A stretch of 64,000 nt of DNA from Caprimulgus europaeus (Eukaryota > Chordata > Aves > Caprimulgiformes > Caprimulgidae): contig OU015528.1 in the NCBI GenBank assembly GCA_907165065.1, forward strand, positions 24,634,015 through 24,698,014. Direction: 5' to 3'. The translations under genes were made by a program, and so were the position numbers. Shown here piece by piece: positions 26,830 to 39,560 of the stretch (position 1 is its first letter; every line of letters starts with the position of its first letter). The notes under the pieces were generated by a model. It did no database searches. It had not been told where the DNA came from and saw only the letters and a list, made by a program, of their open reading frames with translations.

Positions 26830-27801
26830 ACTAATATATACAGCATGGAAGCCTCAAGCATCAGATGCACATTTTGCCCAGTACACAGAACCTTAGTCTC
26901 CTGCTTTGCTGGCACCTGGACAAACAACTGCCCAGTTGCCCTCCAATGGACCTCTCCAGTAATTGGCCCTAGACATGCAGTCCATCCTGTTCTATCCAGC
27001 TGGACCTGGATCCTCACTCTCCCCATGCACACAAGGATACACACAAATGGGTCTCCAATTGAACTGCAGTCTCAGCAGCTGGCTGGGACCCCATGATGCC
27101 TCCATTCGCCAAAACCATCTGTGCTCCCACCTCTAAGGACTCCCTCACCTTCTAGGCCATATACCGCACTCACTGGCTCGTCCAGCTTGATGCTGGTCAG
27201 TGTTATTCACTGACAATGCACTCTGATTACAGCCCATATTGGAACCACAGGCACACGGACCTCCCGGCCCTGGTCCACCCCAGCCACTGGCATTCAGACC
27301 CTCCCCACACATGCGCACAGCCCAGGGAGCTCCACACCCAGCAAAATCAGTAGAAGTAGAGTTTAATGAGAAGATGAGACAGACTGCACTGATCAGTCTC
27401 AGGCATCAACAGACCAGCATGTGCTTATGTGCGATTCTCCATTTTTCCACACCTGATCCTCCCCAAACCACCCTAGTTTCCTTGAAACCACCCTAGTTTC
27501 CCTGACTTTGGTTCCCTAAACATCCTACAACAAGTCCTGCACAGTGCTGAAATGTTCTTCCCACCCACAGCAAACCCCATACCCCTGGGCAGTGTCATCA
27601 GTCTGTGGAACTACCCAGAGAGCTTCCCCACTGATTCCTGGTACTGGCTGCTCCCTGTGGGGCTGGTGCAGGGGCTCATGACTCTGAGTGGGTCATTGAG
27701 GCTCCCTACCCTGCCACTCCCCCCTGCCCCATCATGCTTCTGTGCTCCCTCATGTCTGTGAGGATGAGACTTTCACAGTCTACTGACTCCTGTAATAGTC
27801 A
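26830..27801 (-). mobile_element. GC-rich block, possible LTR of unknown family
   Basis: This stretch is visibly richer in C and G than its neighbours, and both ends fall off to AT-rich DNA. On the minus strand it holds ATTAAA (plus-strand TTTAAT in GAGTTTAATGAGAAG, about 27359-27373), in a setting like the two solo LTRs at 13-14.7 kb. It also has a sharp change of composition and no intact frame. A possible LTR end is TTTCACA at 27771-27777. I could not find a matching target duplication or the other terminus, so the family and limits are unknown. Several 60-100-codon frames on both strands are composition artefacts. An unrelated GC-rich host sequence remains possible. Confidence 0.38.
27464..27503. 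repeat. 20-bp tandem duplication
   Basis: AAACCACCCTAGTTTCCTTG is followed directly by AAACCACCCTAGTTTCCCTG, one mismatch apart, inside the GC-rich block. Confidence 0.88.
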
Positions 27802-30455
27802 TAGAGGAGCTAAATCACAATACTATTTGACTTCCCACAGCTGCCATGACTCCTCTAGGTTCCTTTGTCTGTGTGGAATCCAGCTTTTTATCACATAATC
27901 TCATATAAGCTATGAAAATTTGTCTTAAATATTCAGCTGTGACATGCCTCAAGGAATATTTATTCATCTATATTTGCATACATGTATTTATAAATATTTA
28001 TGAATTTATATGTATATATAGGATATATATGATGGAATGATGGAATAGATAATATGCCTAATAAGTCTGAAGATGTTACAATGGTTTTAAAGACTACCAT
28101 CTTTTTGGAGAATGGTGATAGACTGCAGTGATCTAAATTCAATAAAGATGAGCAGAGAGTCTTGTGGAATGATTACCCATACACATGCTGGACTGAGTTA
28201 AGAGAAAATTTGGAGATCATAGTGGGTTGTAGTTGAGAATGAATCAACAATATGTTGTTATGAATAAGGAAAATACCACACTTTGTAAATAGCAGTACAG
28301 ACTGTAAACACAGGAAAAATATTCCTGCTTCATTCATCTACAGTACGATTTTAGGCACCAGATTCAGAAGAAAATGAGGAACAACAGGAGTCTTTAGGGA
28401 GAAACAACAAAAATGAAGGGAAACCAGAAAAAATATGACCTATGAGAAATGTTGTAAGAAGTTTGGTTTATCATTTAGTCTGAAGAGTCTGAAGCACAGT
28501 CTTCAAAATCATGAAAGATTGCTGTGAAGTGGGAGAAAATTGTAAGTTCTCCAAGTTAATCATATATAGGAGGAGAACTAACAGACTTACAATACCACAA
28601 TAAGACCTCTAGACATAGAGAAAAAACATTTGAATTTTAAAAACAATAAAACATTGGAATAGATTATTTTTCATTGCAAAGTTTTTTTTTGTTTTGTTTT
28701 GTTTTGTTTTTTTTTTTAATCAGGCCTGTTTGTACTTTGAGACAGGTGATCAATTAACTAGATCTTGAGATCCATATCAGCTATTTTATACATTTTCTGA
28801 TTAGGTATTCTATGACTGGTAAACCTAATGGTGCCTTTGATGGTGGGCAGGCAGGCAGTTACATCAATATCTACTTCCTTTAGACTTACAAAATTCATGA
28901 TATGCGAGCCTAACAGTATTACAATAGCCTCATGTACCACTTCCATGTAATAAGCATCTAAGGAACCTGATTCCTGTAAAGGAATCTATTTTGCTACATA
29001 TTGGCATCAGATTAATGTGCATGAAATCATATGCATTTGAGTAAGATAACGTAACAGATCATTCAGTATCCAGAGCATGAAAATCAAACTGATATTGCCA
29101 AAGCAGGAAGGACCAAGCAGCAGCAATAACACATGACCAAATATTTAAAGGTGTTATTATTTTATTGATATAACAACATATTAGATTTTCAACCTTCAGA
29201 TGTGAAATACATAATGAGAAGCCTGTTCTGGCAGTAATGAAATCAGTGGCAAAATTGTCATGGAATCAAGCCATCATAATAAGCTTTCTAATTCAGCATC
29301 TTCCTTTTCAGCTGCAGGCCTTCTGGTGTTTTGGTGCTGCCTCACATCTGCAATGCAACAGGGAATTGGTTTCATGGGAGTTTAATACAAACAAGCACAA
29401 GTGAGAAGAGGGACATTAAGAAATGAAACGATGAGAGGATATTTTAAAACATGTTTGGTTTTTTTTTTTATATGAGGAGTCACGTTAAAACTTTTCCTAT
29501 AGCCCAAGACATAGAATTCTATTAAGTGTATGCCAGACTGTACTTGTTGAGGAAGGAGAGATGTTGCAAGCTGATCAGAAATTGGTACTCAGCAGACATG
29601 AACAACTGCATATGAGAGAGTGACAGAACAAAGCTATATAACTCATCAATATCTAAGCATTACAGCCTCATACAGAAAACCAAAACACCAACTGAGAAAG
29701 TGGAAAGCTGGTTTAATGAATGAATGATCATCTAATGCATATGAGAATCCACAATTAGATGTTCAGAATTTCCTGTGACAAAGAAACAATGTAGCAGAAG
29801 ATGTTTTGAGCTTTGTTTCTTCCATTTGCTCATCCTGTAAGGTACCTAGATGATGCAACATGAAGACTAGCAATCTGTCATGGCATGCACAAAGCACTAG
29901 CTGTTCAGGTCTGAAGCCATTAAAAACCAGATAATTTAATGCAGAACTATCAAGAAAAAAGAAGATAAAACCAAGACAATAATTGATTGTGCTTGAGTAA
30001 ACAGTTTACTCTGACTTGTTAAGTATTAACACTAATGAAATACATCAGACATCAAAGATCATACCTAAGACATGTGAACTCAAATATATTAAAATCAAGA
30101 CATGTCAGATGCCAGCTCCTGCTGTGCAGCATTTTGGTTTTCACACATCTTTTTAATTCCTTTAAATTTGTTTAGCACACTAAAATCAGAAAGATCTCCG
30201 AACAATTCCAACATATTACAAGTAAAATAGCTGTCAGAGGCTTCATTCTGTATGCATATTGCTCAGGAGTATAGCAACTGACAAACCTGCATGTTCTTGT
30301 GCAACTTTAGTGATCCTTTGGTATTTTGTTGTAATACTGAATAATCCTCTCTCTTTGTAATATTTTACTGTCATTACTATTATGATAAAGAAATTTGTTT
30401 CTTCCTTCCTCCCCACACCAACATGGTCTATTCTTCTTATCACAATCTATGTGTC
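27802..30455. other. AT-rich non-coding DNA
   Basis: No gene is recognised. It contains a TTTTG-type repeat (about 28681-28719) and scattered TATA-rich sequence near 28000-28030. Confidence 0.55.
28681..28719. repeat. (TTTTG)n simple repeat
   Basis: T runs separated by single G at five-base spacing (TTTTGTTTTGTTTTG) between two poly(T) runs. It may be the complement of a degenerate poly(A) tail. Confidence 0.8.
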
Positions 30456-31023
30456 AAGCAAGGTTCTCCTCCCCCTCTACTCTGTCCTGGTGAGGCCTCA
30501 TCTGGAATATTGTGTCCAGTTCTGGGCCCCACAGTTCAAGAAGGACAGGGAGCTGCTTGAGAGAGTCCAGTGCAGAGCCACCAAGATGATTAAGGCAGTG
30601 GAACATCTCTCTTATGAGGAAAGGCTGAGGGAGCTGGGCCTCTTTAGCTTGGAGAAGAGGAGACTGAGGCGTGACCTCATTAATGTTTATAAATTTGTAA
30701 AGGGCGAATGTCAGGAGGATGGAGCCAGGCTCTTCTCAGTGATGACCAATGATAGGACAAGGGACAGTGGGTGTAAGCTGGAACACAGGAGGTTCCGCTT
30801 AAACTTCAGAAGAAACTTCTTTACTGTGAGGGTGACAGAGCACTGGAACAGGCTGCCCAGGGAGTTTGCGGAGTCTCCTTCTCTGGAGACATTCAAGACC
30901 TGCCTGGATGCCTTCCTGTGTGATCTCATCTAAGGTGTTCCTGCTCCGGCACGGGAATTGGACTGGATGATCTTTCGAGGTCCCTTCCAATCCCTAATTT
31001 TCTGTGATTCTATGATTCTGTGA
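30456..31023 (+). mobile_element. CR1 LINE, 3' end with open ORF2 C-terminus
   Basis: A 5'-truncated CR1. From 30456 the frame encodes the ORF2 C-terminus without interruption: [20 protein letters not shown] (around 30460-30519), [60 protein letters not shown], and the stop TAA at 30931-30933. Then come the 3' UTR GATGATCTTTCGAGGTCCCT and a classic tail TCTGTGATTCTATGATTCTGTGA. The upstream 24 codons of that frame (30382-30455) are host sequence that happens to be in frame. It is the best-preserved CR1 tail here and belongs to the same subfamily style as the copy at 10205. Confidence 0.94.
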
Positions 31024-34000
31024 AACATCTTGTCCAAGGTCAAATAAGATTATCTTTATAGCTTTGGAAAAAAACCCAGGATTTCTTAGATCACAGTCTA
31101 CCTTCTTAGAGGCAAGACTGTCTGTCATTCACTGCCATTCGTTGTCTTGCAAAATTTATGCATGAATGACAATACAAATCTAAATGAAAGAAAAAGATTA
31201 GTGAAAACCAAAATTCCAAGTAGACAGCTTAGCCCTCCACCATTGTATGATGAGAGGGAAACATGAGTCTTTTTAGAGCCAAGATTTCCAGTGACAATAC
31301 AGGCTCATAAAAAAATGTAATGAGGCCATACTAATGGCAAATACTGTAGAAAATGTTCTTCTGTAAATACCCAATTTCACCCAAATTTGACTGGATTTGT
31401 GTAAATAGCATGTAGCAGCACTTTCTAAGCATCCTATTGAAGTGCTGCTTTTATGCAGAAATAAAGTTCTTGAAGAAAACTAGTGGACAAAGCCTGCAAG
31501 GAAACCACATGACAGTGGCTAAGAGGATAGACTAGGAACCCCAGAGACAGCAGAGCTGAGATACTCACCCTTGCATCTGTACTCTTTTTCACTAATTCCT
31601 TTGTGTGAAGTAAATGCACAGATTATTATATCTGGTGCCACAACTAAAAACTTAATTTCATCCAGTGTTTTTTAATTACAAAAATTATTGTGAAGCCTAT
31701 TGTGGAAGTTCTAGCATTATCTGCTATGCCCCTGAATGCTGTGGGTTTATTTGTTTGTTTTTTTTAATTTGTGAAATAAAAGGCAAGCCAGAAGCTGGTT
31801 TATGTAACTACACCTCAAGAGACTTTTAAGCAGAACATTACATAGAAAACATTGCCAATATTCAGATTATATCACCATCCAAATATCTTCTTGATTGGAA
31901 TTTATTAAGAGTGTAATTGGATGAGTGGTTCAGCTTTGGGTGATTTAGTAACTAAAAACCTGGAGGTGTAGAATATTTAAAAAAATGCATCATCTTTGTC
32001 TGAATATCAGGTTATCCTGATCATACAGGGACAAAAATTTTAATAAAAAAAAAAATTAATTTGTGATAACTTGTTGAAACTATATTAACCCACTACATCA
32101 TGTACTATCTTTCTCATCCCACTCACAAATGTCTTAGCATTTTATTTAACATCTAACCTTTTCTCATATCCTTCTATTAAATGTCAAAATTGAATTTTAC
32201 ATCCTAAAATGCACCACCCTCATATTTTTTCTTACACACATTTCAGTTAATAAATGAAACATATAACAGCATTTTTTTAGTACTCCCTATAGTTTTATTC
32301 ATTTGATTACAAGGGTTAATCACACAAATGGTCCTAAGTTTTCTGTAGTACTGTGATACCTCAGGATCTAAGGTCATGCTGTAGTACTTAACTTTTTAAC
32401 CTGCTTTTGATGAGTCTGTAATTAAAGAAATGCATTTCCTTTATTCTCCTGCATTCTTCCCTCATTATGAATGGATGGTTCTGAATCTGACATTAAATAT
32501 CTTAAGGGTTCAGATAAGTAGTCCATTTATTCAATAATCTGCTCCTGACAAAGGTCAGTAAGTTATACTTCCTATAATGAAGAGTTTGGAATAACCTGCC
32601 ATAAATGAAATTGCTTTCTGACCCCAGGCAGTTAATGTTAGTGTTATGCCCTGAGGCATGAAAGTTTAAATCCCTAACTTATCTTACGTCCTTTCTAATG
32701 TAACCGAATGTTCTCATTATTTATACAAATGTATAATGCTCACTTCAACAGCAACGTCTAAAAAGTCTCAGTTTGTAAATAGGAAACAGCTCAATAAAGT
32801 CTGAAATTTTTAGCCTTGACTTCTATTTACTTGTGCTATCCCCCATGTTAATTTGGGAGTAATTATTTCTTTGTTGGCTGCTTCTGTCTGTGGCATGCTT
32901 GGCCCACAGTATCTGTCTGAAAAATTTAGTAAATGAAATGTTTTCCTTTGTTTCTGTTACTCTAAGGATGAAAAACCATTATACTCATAAAACATTGTAA
33001 GAAGTATCTATTAAGACTGATATCAATGTTATTAATTATTATAATGATATTTTCCACTTTATGGATGTCACTTAAAAATTACAAAGATCCAGGTGGCAGA
33101 CTGCTATATGTGTACAAAGTTAGTGACTATGGTCAACATACATGAAGCCCTAATGTTTAGGATGCTTGGACCCTGAAAAAGACTCTGTCATTTATTCCAC
33201 CGAGACTCCCTGAAAGGTGCACAGGAAGACTCATGCTCTGGAGTGTCAGTCTCAAAAGAGGGGCAGGCTGAGAAGGGCAGTATTTTATATCACTGTGCTT
33301 AAACTGATGGAGATAAAATTGAAATCAGACCTACAACCTTCTGTGGGGCTACAACAGTTCCAGGAAGGACTGCTTACTGGAATCCGTAGCCTGGGACCAT
33401 ATCCTCATCCCAAGGGTGTGTTTCATTTAAAAAAAAATAACAAAAACCAAAAGTTGTGAGAAAGGTGCTGAGTCTGCCTATCTTCTACATGACAGATGAA
33501 TGGCTTATATATTCACCTATAAAATAGCAATGTTTAGGCTCAAGGCTTTCCTCAGCGTGAAGATTTGACACAAACTGGATAACCTTATACAAATGAATTA
33601 TTGATTTGGTAGATGAGAGGAGAGCAGTGGATATTGTACATAGAAATAATATTCAGGGAAATACATAAAAATGTGAGAAACAAAGTGATAGAGTAAAGAT
33701 GAAATAAATTTTGCCACAGAGGTCTCTGCTGCAGAATCTTTTAACTTCTGACCAAGGTAAGATACAAACCTTTTTAGAGAATATCCACAATGGGAAATAA
33801 ATTTATGTAAATGCCTGGCAGAAACTATAATATTACCTAACGCTTAGTAGTGAGGTCAGCTGATTCTTAAGGCTTTATTTTCAGTGAAAAGAAAGGTTGT
33901 TAAGTCTCCAAAGGGAAAAAACAATTGCATCTAAAAATAGAAGCAAGGTGAAGCTTGAAATAGAGAAGTTCACAAATACTGACAAAATTATGACTAAGAT

Positions 34001-37000
34001 GGAACCTCCACTTTTAGGCTTTAAACAACATGCCTTGGACGTTTTTTCATCAATTATTGAGAAGTTTTTCCATCCTGCCAGAGGTCTAGTGTGACTGAGG
34101 GTAAATGGAAAAGACATGCCATGATCTTTGAAGTACTTCTTCATGAAAACCATGTGAGTTAAGGGTAATATCTTCTCACAGTGTTAAAATTACAATAAAA
34201 AGATATTTTATGTACCTAAGTTTGAAGAACAATTGAGTCAAAATTACTTTTTCATATCTTTGTTCTTTTAAATCATCCATATCAGGTTTTAGGTGGCATA
34301 AAGCATTGAGTAAACAGCAAACTGACACTCTCTGACTACAGAAGCATGTGTTTTCCCTCCTGAAAGATAACAATAATTGTCCCTTGGAGATGATTCTGCT
34401 GTACAAGCAGTGGAAAAGACCTCAGCTCTAATGGTAGGATCTAGAATCTAAATGGGCTTTTTGGGCTACTTCATGAAGAAGGAATACCAAGTCCTCCACA
34501 GAACTTCTAAGCTCAGATTCACTTACCAAACCTCAACCATTTAACTGAGGCTGTAGTCATATCAGGACTCTGCTTAACTAATTTTTGAAGACACATCTCT
34601 TCAGAGCGTGCTGCAGGATTCAAATGTATTGAGTCATTTTCTGAAGGTGCCAATCTCTTTTCAGTGACTAAAAGAGTCTGATTGCCTCACTGAAGTTCCA
34701 TGAATCTGTGGCTTGAATTTTTAAAATAATTTAGTACTTTGCACAGCAGATTGCTGTCAGAAAATTTAGACAAATCAAAATTAAAGCTAAATTGTCCTCT
34801 AGTTCTGCTTCAGTTTTATTACACAGATTAATCTTGATCTTCCCTTTGATCCCACAAAATTATGTAACTGCAGGTTTCCCCAAGTGATGACTTCTTTCTT
34901 GATAGACTGTTCACAGTTAGAGAGTACTCAGGCTGACAATGACTTTAACATTTAAAAAAATAATTTCCACCAAACCTAATGTTTATTTTTTCATAGAAAT
35001 GTTGAAAAGAAGATTTAGACACTTTGCTTTAACTCATATATCAACCAGAATATACAGGATTCTATTGATTACATCACTTTTTATGCAAGGAAAACATCTG
35101 AATAACGTCACACAGGTGACATTAAAAGTTCAGTCCAGGAAACTTGTGCTGGACTGCTAACTTGTGTTAACTCAATTGTGGATTACTGCTAGTTTGCCAT
35201 TAAGAGGTCCCATTCATGTGGCTTACTCTTGAAAATAGTAGAATTTTTATGTAAGCAAATGGAACAATATGTACTTTTCTAATTTCTTAAATGTTTACAG
35301 AAAAAAAAAAATGTTCTAGATATCAGCAAATAAATTATAAATTAATCATGTAAGTGAAGTGTTTTTTAATCTGTGCTAAACACAGTAGTACCTGGAAAGT
35401 TTAATGAAAATAAGAATATCTGTTGTCTCTCTACAGTTGGTTAAATTTATTTGGATTACCTTATGGCACAATTCCAAATCTGACATTGAGTCCTCAATAA
35501 CAGGGTGCCAAGCATGAAAAGGCCTGTTCTTCAGGGGTTGACTTTTTAATGCTTTTGGAAAATCAGGACTTTCTCCTTTTAAGACGTCTGAAATGATATG
35601 TTTGACTTGCTAAATTACTAGCTGCTACTGAAAAAACTTTGCAAGGGTGCCATACTAAGTTTGAACATATTTGCTCTTTTTTTAACAGGATTAAAAAAAA
35701 ATATTTCTTCCACCTTTTCTCTGTTAATAAACTGTATTTGAAACATTCTTATTCTCAGAGGTAGGCAGATTAAAGTTTCTAAAAAACACTGAAAACTTCT
35801 GATGGGATTTTCTAAATATATTTAAATACACGAGTAAATGCATCAATTGAAAGGCAATTTAACTTTTTGCCCTAAATAGATTTGGGATAAATTCGAAGAG
35901 CAATTTAAGCATCTAGCAGTCAGCACAAATTATTTAACCTATCATTTAGGCACAGTGAGTCTAATCTCTGTGGCATATTAGTTTCTCTCTCTCTCTCTTT
36001 CTCGAACACATGCATACACACACGCATACACACAGAGATGTTACTTAATCCTGTAGATATCTAAGGTACAAAAACCTACAGTCGCAGAAGCTTTTAGGCA
36101 CTGCACTACTTCTCTAGTCAATTAACATCTTTAATCTGAATACCCAGGCTTCCTATACAACAAGTAAGGGATAAAGAATTGACTATGGAAGAATGAGATT
36201 TCCTAAGTGCACTGAACAAAGAAATGTTCAAATTATCCAAAGGCATGAAAGTTAATCTCTGAAACTGCATCAATCCTAGTAAATTAAAAGTGCCTAGGAA
36301 GAGTCTCAGGCGTATTTTTTTCTCAGGAAAATTAGTACTTATTCAAGCAATACTCAGAGTTCAGAAATTTACACAGGCCTTTGACCATTCTTATAGATGG
36401 TTTGAATGCAGTGACAACACTTCGGAGAATAATAGCTTATTTAATACTGTGAATGTGGGCCATTGGTATCAACACCAGAGAATGAATGGTCCCAGATACA
36501 CTTCATTTACCTACATGGATATAATACAAAGCAGTTGGTAGCCATTGCTCTTCAGGGATATTGACACCTCTGTTCTTTGCACCATCTGCTGGAATTAGTT
36601 GCTAAACACAGCTATTTTCCATGCTTCCTAGTCATACTCCAGTTTTCCTTTGTTAGACTATTTGTTTAATTTGCAGAAAAGCCGATATCTACTCTACAGG
36701 AAGGATGTGGATCTGTATCACCCAAAAAAACCAATGTAATCTTTTTGCATTTTAGCAGAAACTCTGTTAGTGGCTTTCACAGGACTCTTGGATCTTAGTC
36801 TAGATAACCTGTGCATTTGATCCTGTCTTCATAATACCTTTTTTTGACCTTGCAATGTCTTGCCACTCTGTGATGTTATTTAGTAAAAGTATATCTTTAT
36901 TTTTTTACCGAGAATTTTCTTAATCACTGTACTTTTAAAAATCAATATGGAATATTTTCCCATGAGTGTTTCCTCAGACATTCAATGACATTGTCCTTAC

Positions 37001-38685
37001 TTTTCCTTCTTAACTTCATTTTAAAAAGTCCTTCCTCAGGTTTATAAAGTCAAAGCCATTTCTACTCTGATTCATGCATTTGCATGTTTTGCTAAGCTGC
37101 TCTGAAAGTCCTACCCTCCCTCCTTTGGGATTATTTTTTGTCTTTTCTCTTCCTTGCAAAAAACAAACCAAACCAAATCAAACCAAAGTAACAAACCAAC
37201 AAATGAGCTCCTCCCCCTGTAAAAAAACCCAAACCCACAGTTCTAGCCTGGATGGATCTGCACAGAGGAGGAATGCAAGTGTTTTTAATAAAAAACAACC
37301 TCTGCCCACTGCTGCTTCAGGTCCTCTGACCTCCACTGCCCATTTCCATGAAGAGCGAATGTCTCTGTAGTTTCCCTGATCAGCTGTGCCAGCAACAGCC
37401 TTGATCTAAAAGCTGAAATAGCTTGGAAGCCTTTGCGACATTACTTTAAAAAATCGGTAAATATATTGGAGAAATATACACTGTCCATAACACGATACTG
37501 TCATACAAGGTAAAGATGGGAGAGAGGCTTGGCCAATGGAGCAATTCGGCATTTTTCCAGTGGATGCTGGTGAAACACAATGCTTGTTTGTCCCATAGGT
37601 TGATGAATTGCTTGTACCTGAGTAGCAGATCAAGGTCCTTCTTTTCCCCTCAGAGCTACATGGTGAAGGGAGGGCTTGCTGTGGTTGTTGGGGGCATCTC
37701 CCTGAAGTAAATGCATTATGAAACATGTCAGTGTCTTGGAATTTTAAATTTTTTATGTAACATTTTTAAAAATTTACTGTGTGCTGTCTAGTTGATTTCT
37801 GAAACCTATATGCTTTCAGAATGGAAATATAAAAATATATGTAATTTAAATTAGCATATGGATTAAAGCTCTTTAATCATAGACTGTAAAATATAAAATC
37901 ATAGATAATTAATTAAGAAAGCACATGTTCAGCATTGCTGCTGCTCCAGCTCTTTAAACATCAGCCAATTAATGAATTTGCAAAAACTGAACTGATGAGC
38001 AGTGTTTATTTACAATAATCTTCCCTTAAGCCTGTGAATGGGTTAAAAACCATGTTTTACTCATTTCTATCTGCATGAATGAAAGGTATCTATATGAATA
38101 AAATTAATTAGTCACCAAGGGAAAATCTACACTCTTACATTGCAATCAAAACTGATGGGCCTTATCGAAGGTTTAGCATATTACAAGAGCTGCCAATGCT
38201 TGAACAGGAATAGGGTAATTCCCTTAATTAATGCAAATAGTTTGTATTCTATTTGGAGAGAAAAAGCTACAATGATAGAAAATAGAAGCTTTCTTTTCCT
38301 GAAGTAAGTACAATATAGATATTTATGAAAACTCACAGACCCATCTTTTGACCTAATTTCAGTATTTAGTTATAGAAGATTCTAGTGTTACAGAATTATT
38401 AGCAATTCTGTTATGAGTATTCAAAAAATCATTATTTCAAAGCCACAAAATATAAACCAGGTAAGGATTCGTGCTTTTTCCGAGTTTCATTTAGAATATC
38501 CTATGTCCCCCAGGGAGGTACACAATGTTTAATTATCAGAAGGTAGTGATGCTATAAATGCAATAATATTTAAGTAAATAACCTAAATACTTGATAGTTA
38601 TTTACTGAACATGATGACTGCCTTGTCCTGTTATGCTGAAATGCTTCAAGGCATTATAACTGCAGTATTGGAAGCATAGGCTGGT
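31024..38685. other. AT-rich non-coding DNA with a few weak exon-like stretches
   Basis: No confident gene is seen. Weak exon-like candidates (33720-33756, 33892-34083 and 38394-38460) are discussed in the findings; none is strong enough to call. It also contains short (TC)n/(CA)n runs near 35984-36032 and an AAACC-rich tract near 37160-37190. Confidence 0.45.
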
Positions 38686-39560
38686 GAATCATAGAATCAT
38701 TTAGACCTTTAGGATAATCAAGTCCAACTGTAAACCTAGCATTTCCAAATCCAGCACTAAATTATGTCTCTAAGCACTTCTACCCTTCTTTTAAATACCT
38801 ACAGGGATGGTGAGTCAACCAGATCCATGGGCAGCCTGTTCTGATGCTTGATAACCCTTTTGGTGAACAAATTTTGCCTAATATCCAATCTAAACCTCCC
38901 CTGGCTCAACCTGAGGCCATTTCCTCTTGTCCTATCACTTGTTACTTGAGAGAAGAGACCAAGACCCACCTCACTATAACCTCCTTTCAGGTAGAGCGAT
39001 AAGGTTCCGTCTCAGCCTCCTTTTCTCCAGACTAAAGAGCCCCAATTCCCTCAGCTGCTCCACTTAAGACTTGTGCTCTAGACCCTCACCAGAACTGCTG
39101 CCCCTCTTTGGACATGCTCCAGCACCTCAAAGTCTTTCCTGTAGTGAGGGGCCCAAAACTGAACACAGTACCCAAGGTGCAGCTTCACCAGTGCCGAGTA
39201 TTGGGTGGGGATCACTTCCCTACTCCTGCTGGCCACACTATTTCTGATACAAGTCAGGAAGCTATTTGCCTTCTTGGCCACCTGAGCACACTGCTGGCCT
39301 ATGTTCAGCTCGCTGTCGAACAACACCCCCAGGTCCTTCTCTGCCAGGCAGCTTTCCAGCCACTCTTTCCCAAACCTGTAGAGTTGCATGGGGTTGTTGT
39401 GAGATATGTGCAGGATCCAACACTTAGCCTTGTTGAACTTCATACAATTGACCTCAGGCCATCAATCCAGCCTGTCCAGATCCCTCTGTAGAGCCTTCTT
39501 ACCCTCTAGCGGATCAATACTCCTGCTAAACTTGGTGTCATCTGCAAAATTATTGATGGT
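38686..39560 (-). mobile_element. CR1 LINE, 3' part, minus strand
   Basis: The plus strand starts with the reverse complement of the CR1 tail (GAATCATAGAATCATTTAGA) and 3' UTR. It runs back through ORF2 to about CTTGGTGTCATCTGCAAAAT near 39531-39550, the family's FADDTK region. A 121-codon minus frame at 39078-39443 still reads as CR1 ORF2 ([42 protein letters not shown]). The copy is more diverged than the plus-strand ones at 10205 and 30456, and it is dead. Confidence 0.93.

Noticed and set aside
36290..36541. 83-codon plus-strand frame with an acceptor-like TTTTTTTCTCAG in it
   Set aside because: The frame after the acceptor reaches a stop with no polyadenylation signal nearby and no donor, and the peptide is not recognised.
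39108..39491. 127-codon plus-strand frame
   Set aside because: Antisense to the minus-strand CR1 ORF2 remnant.
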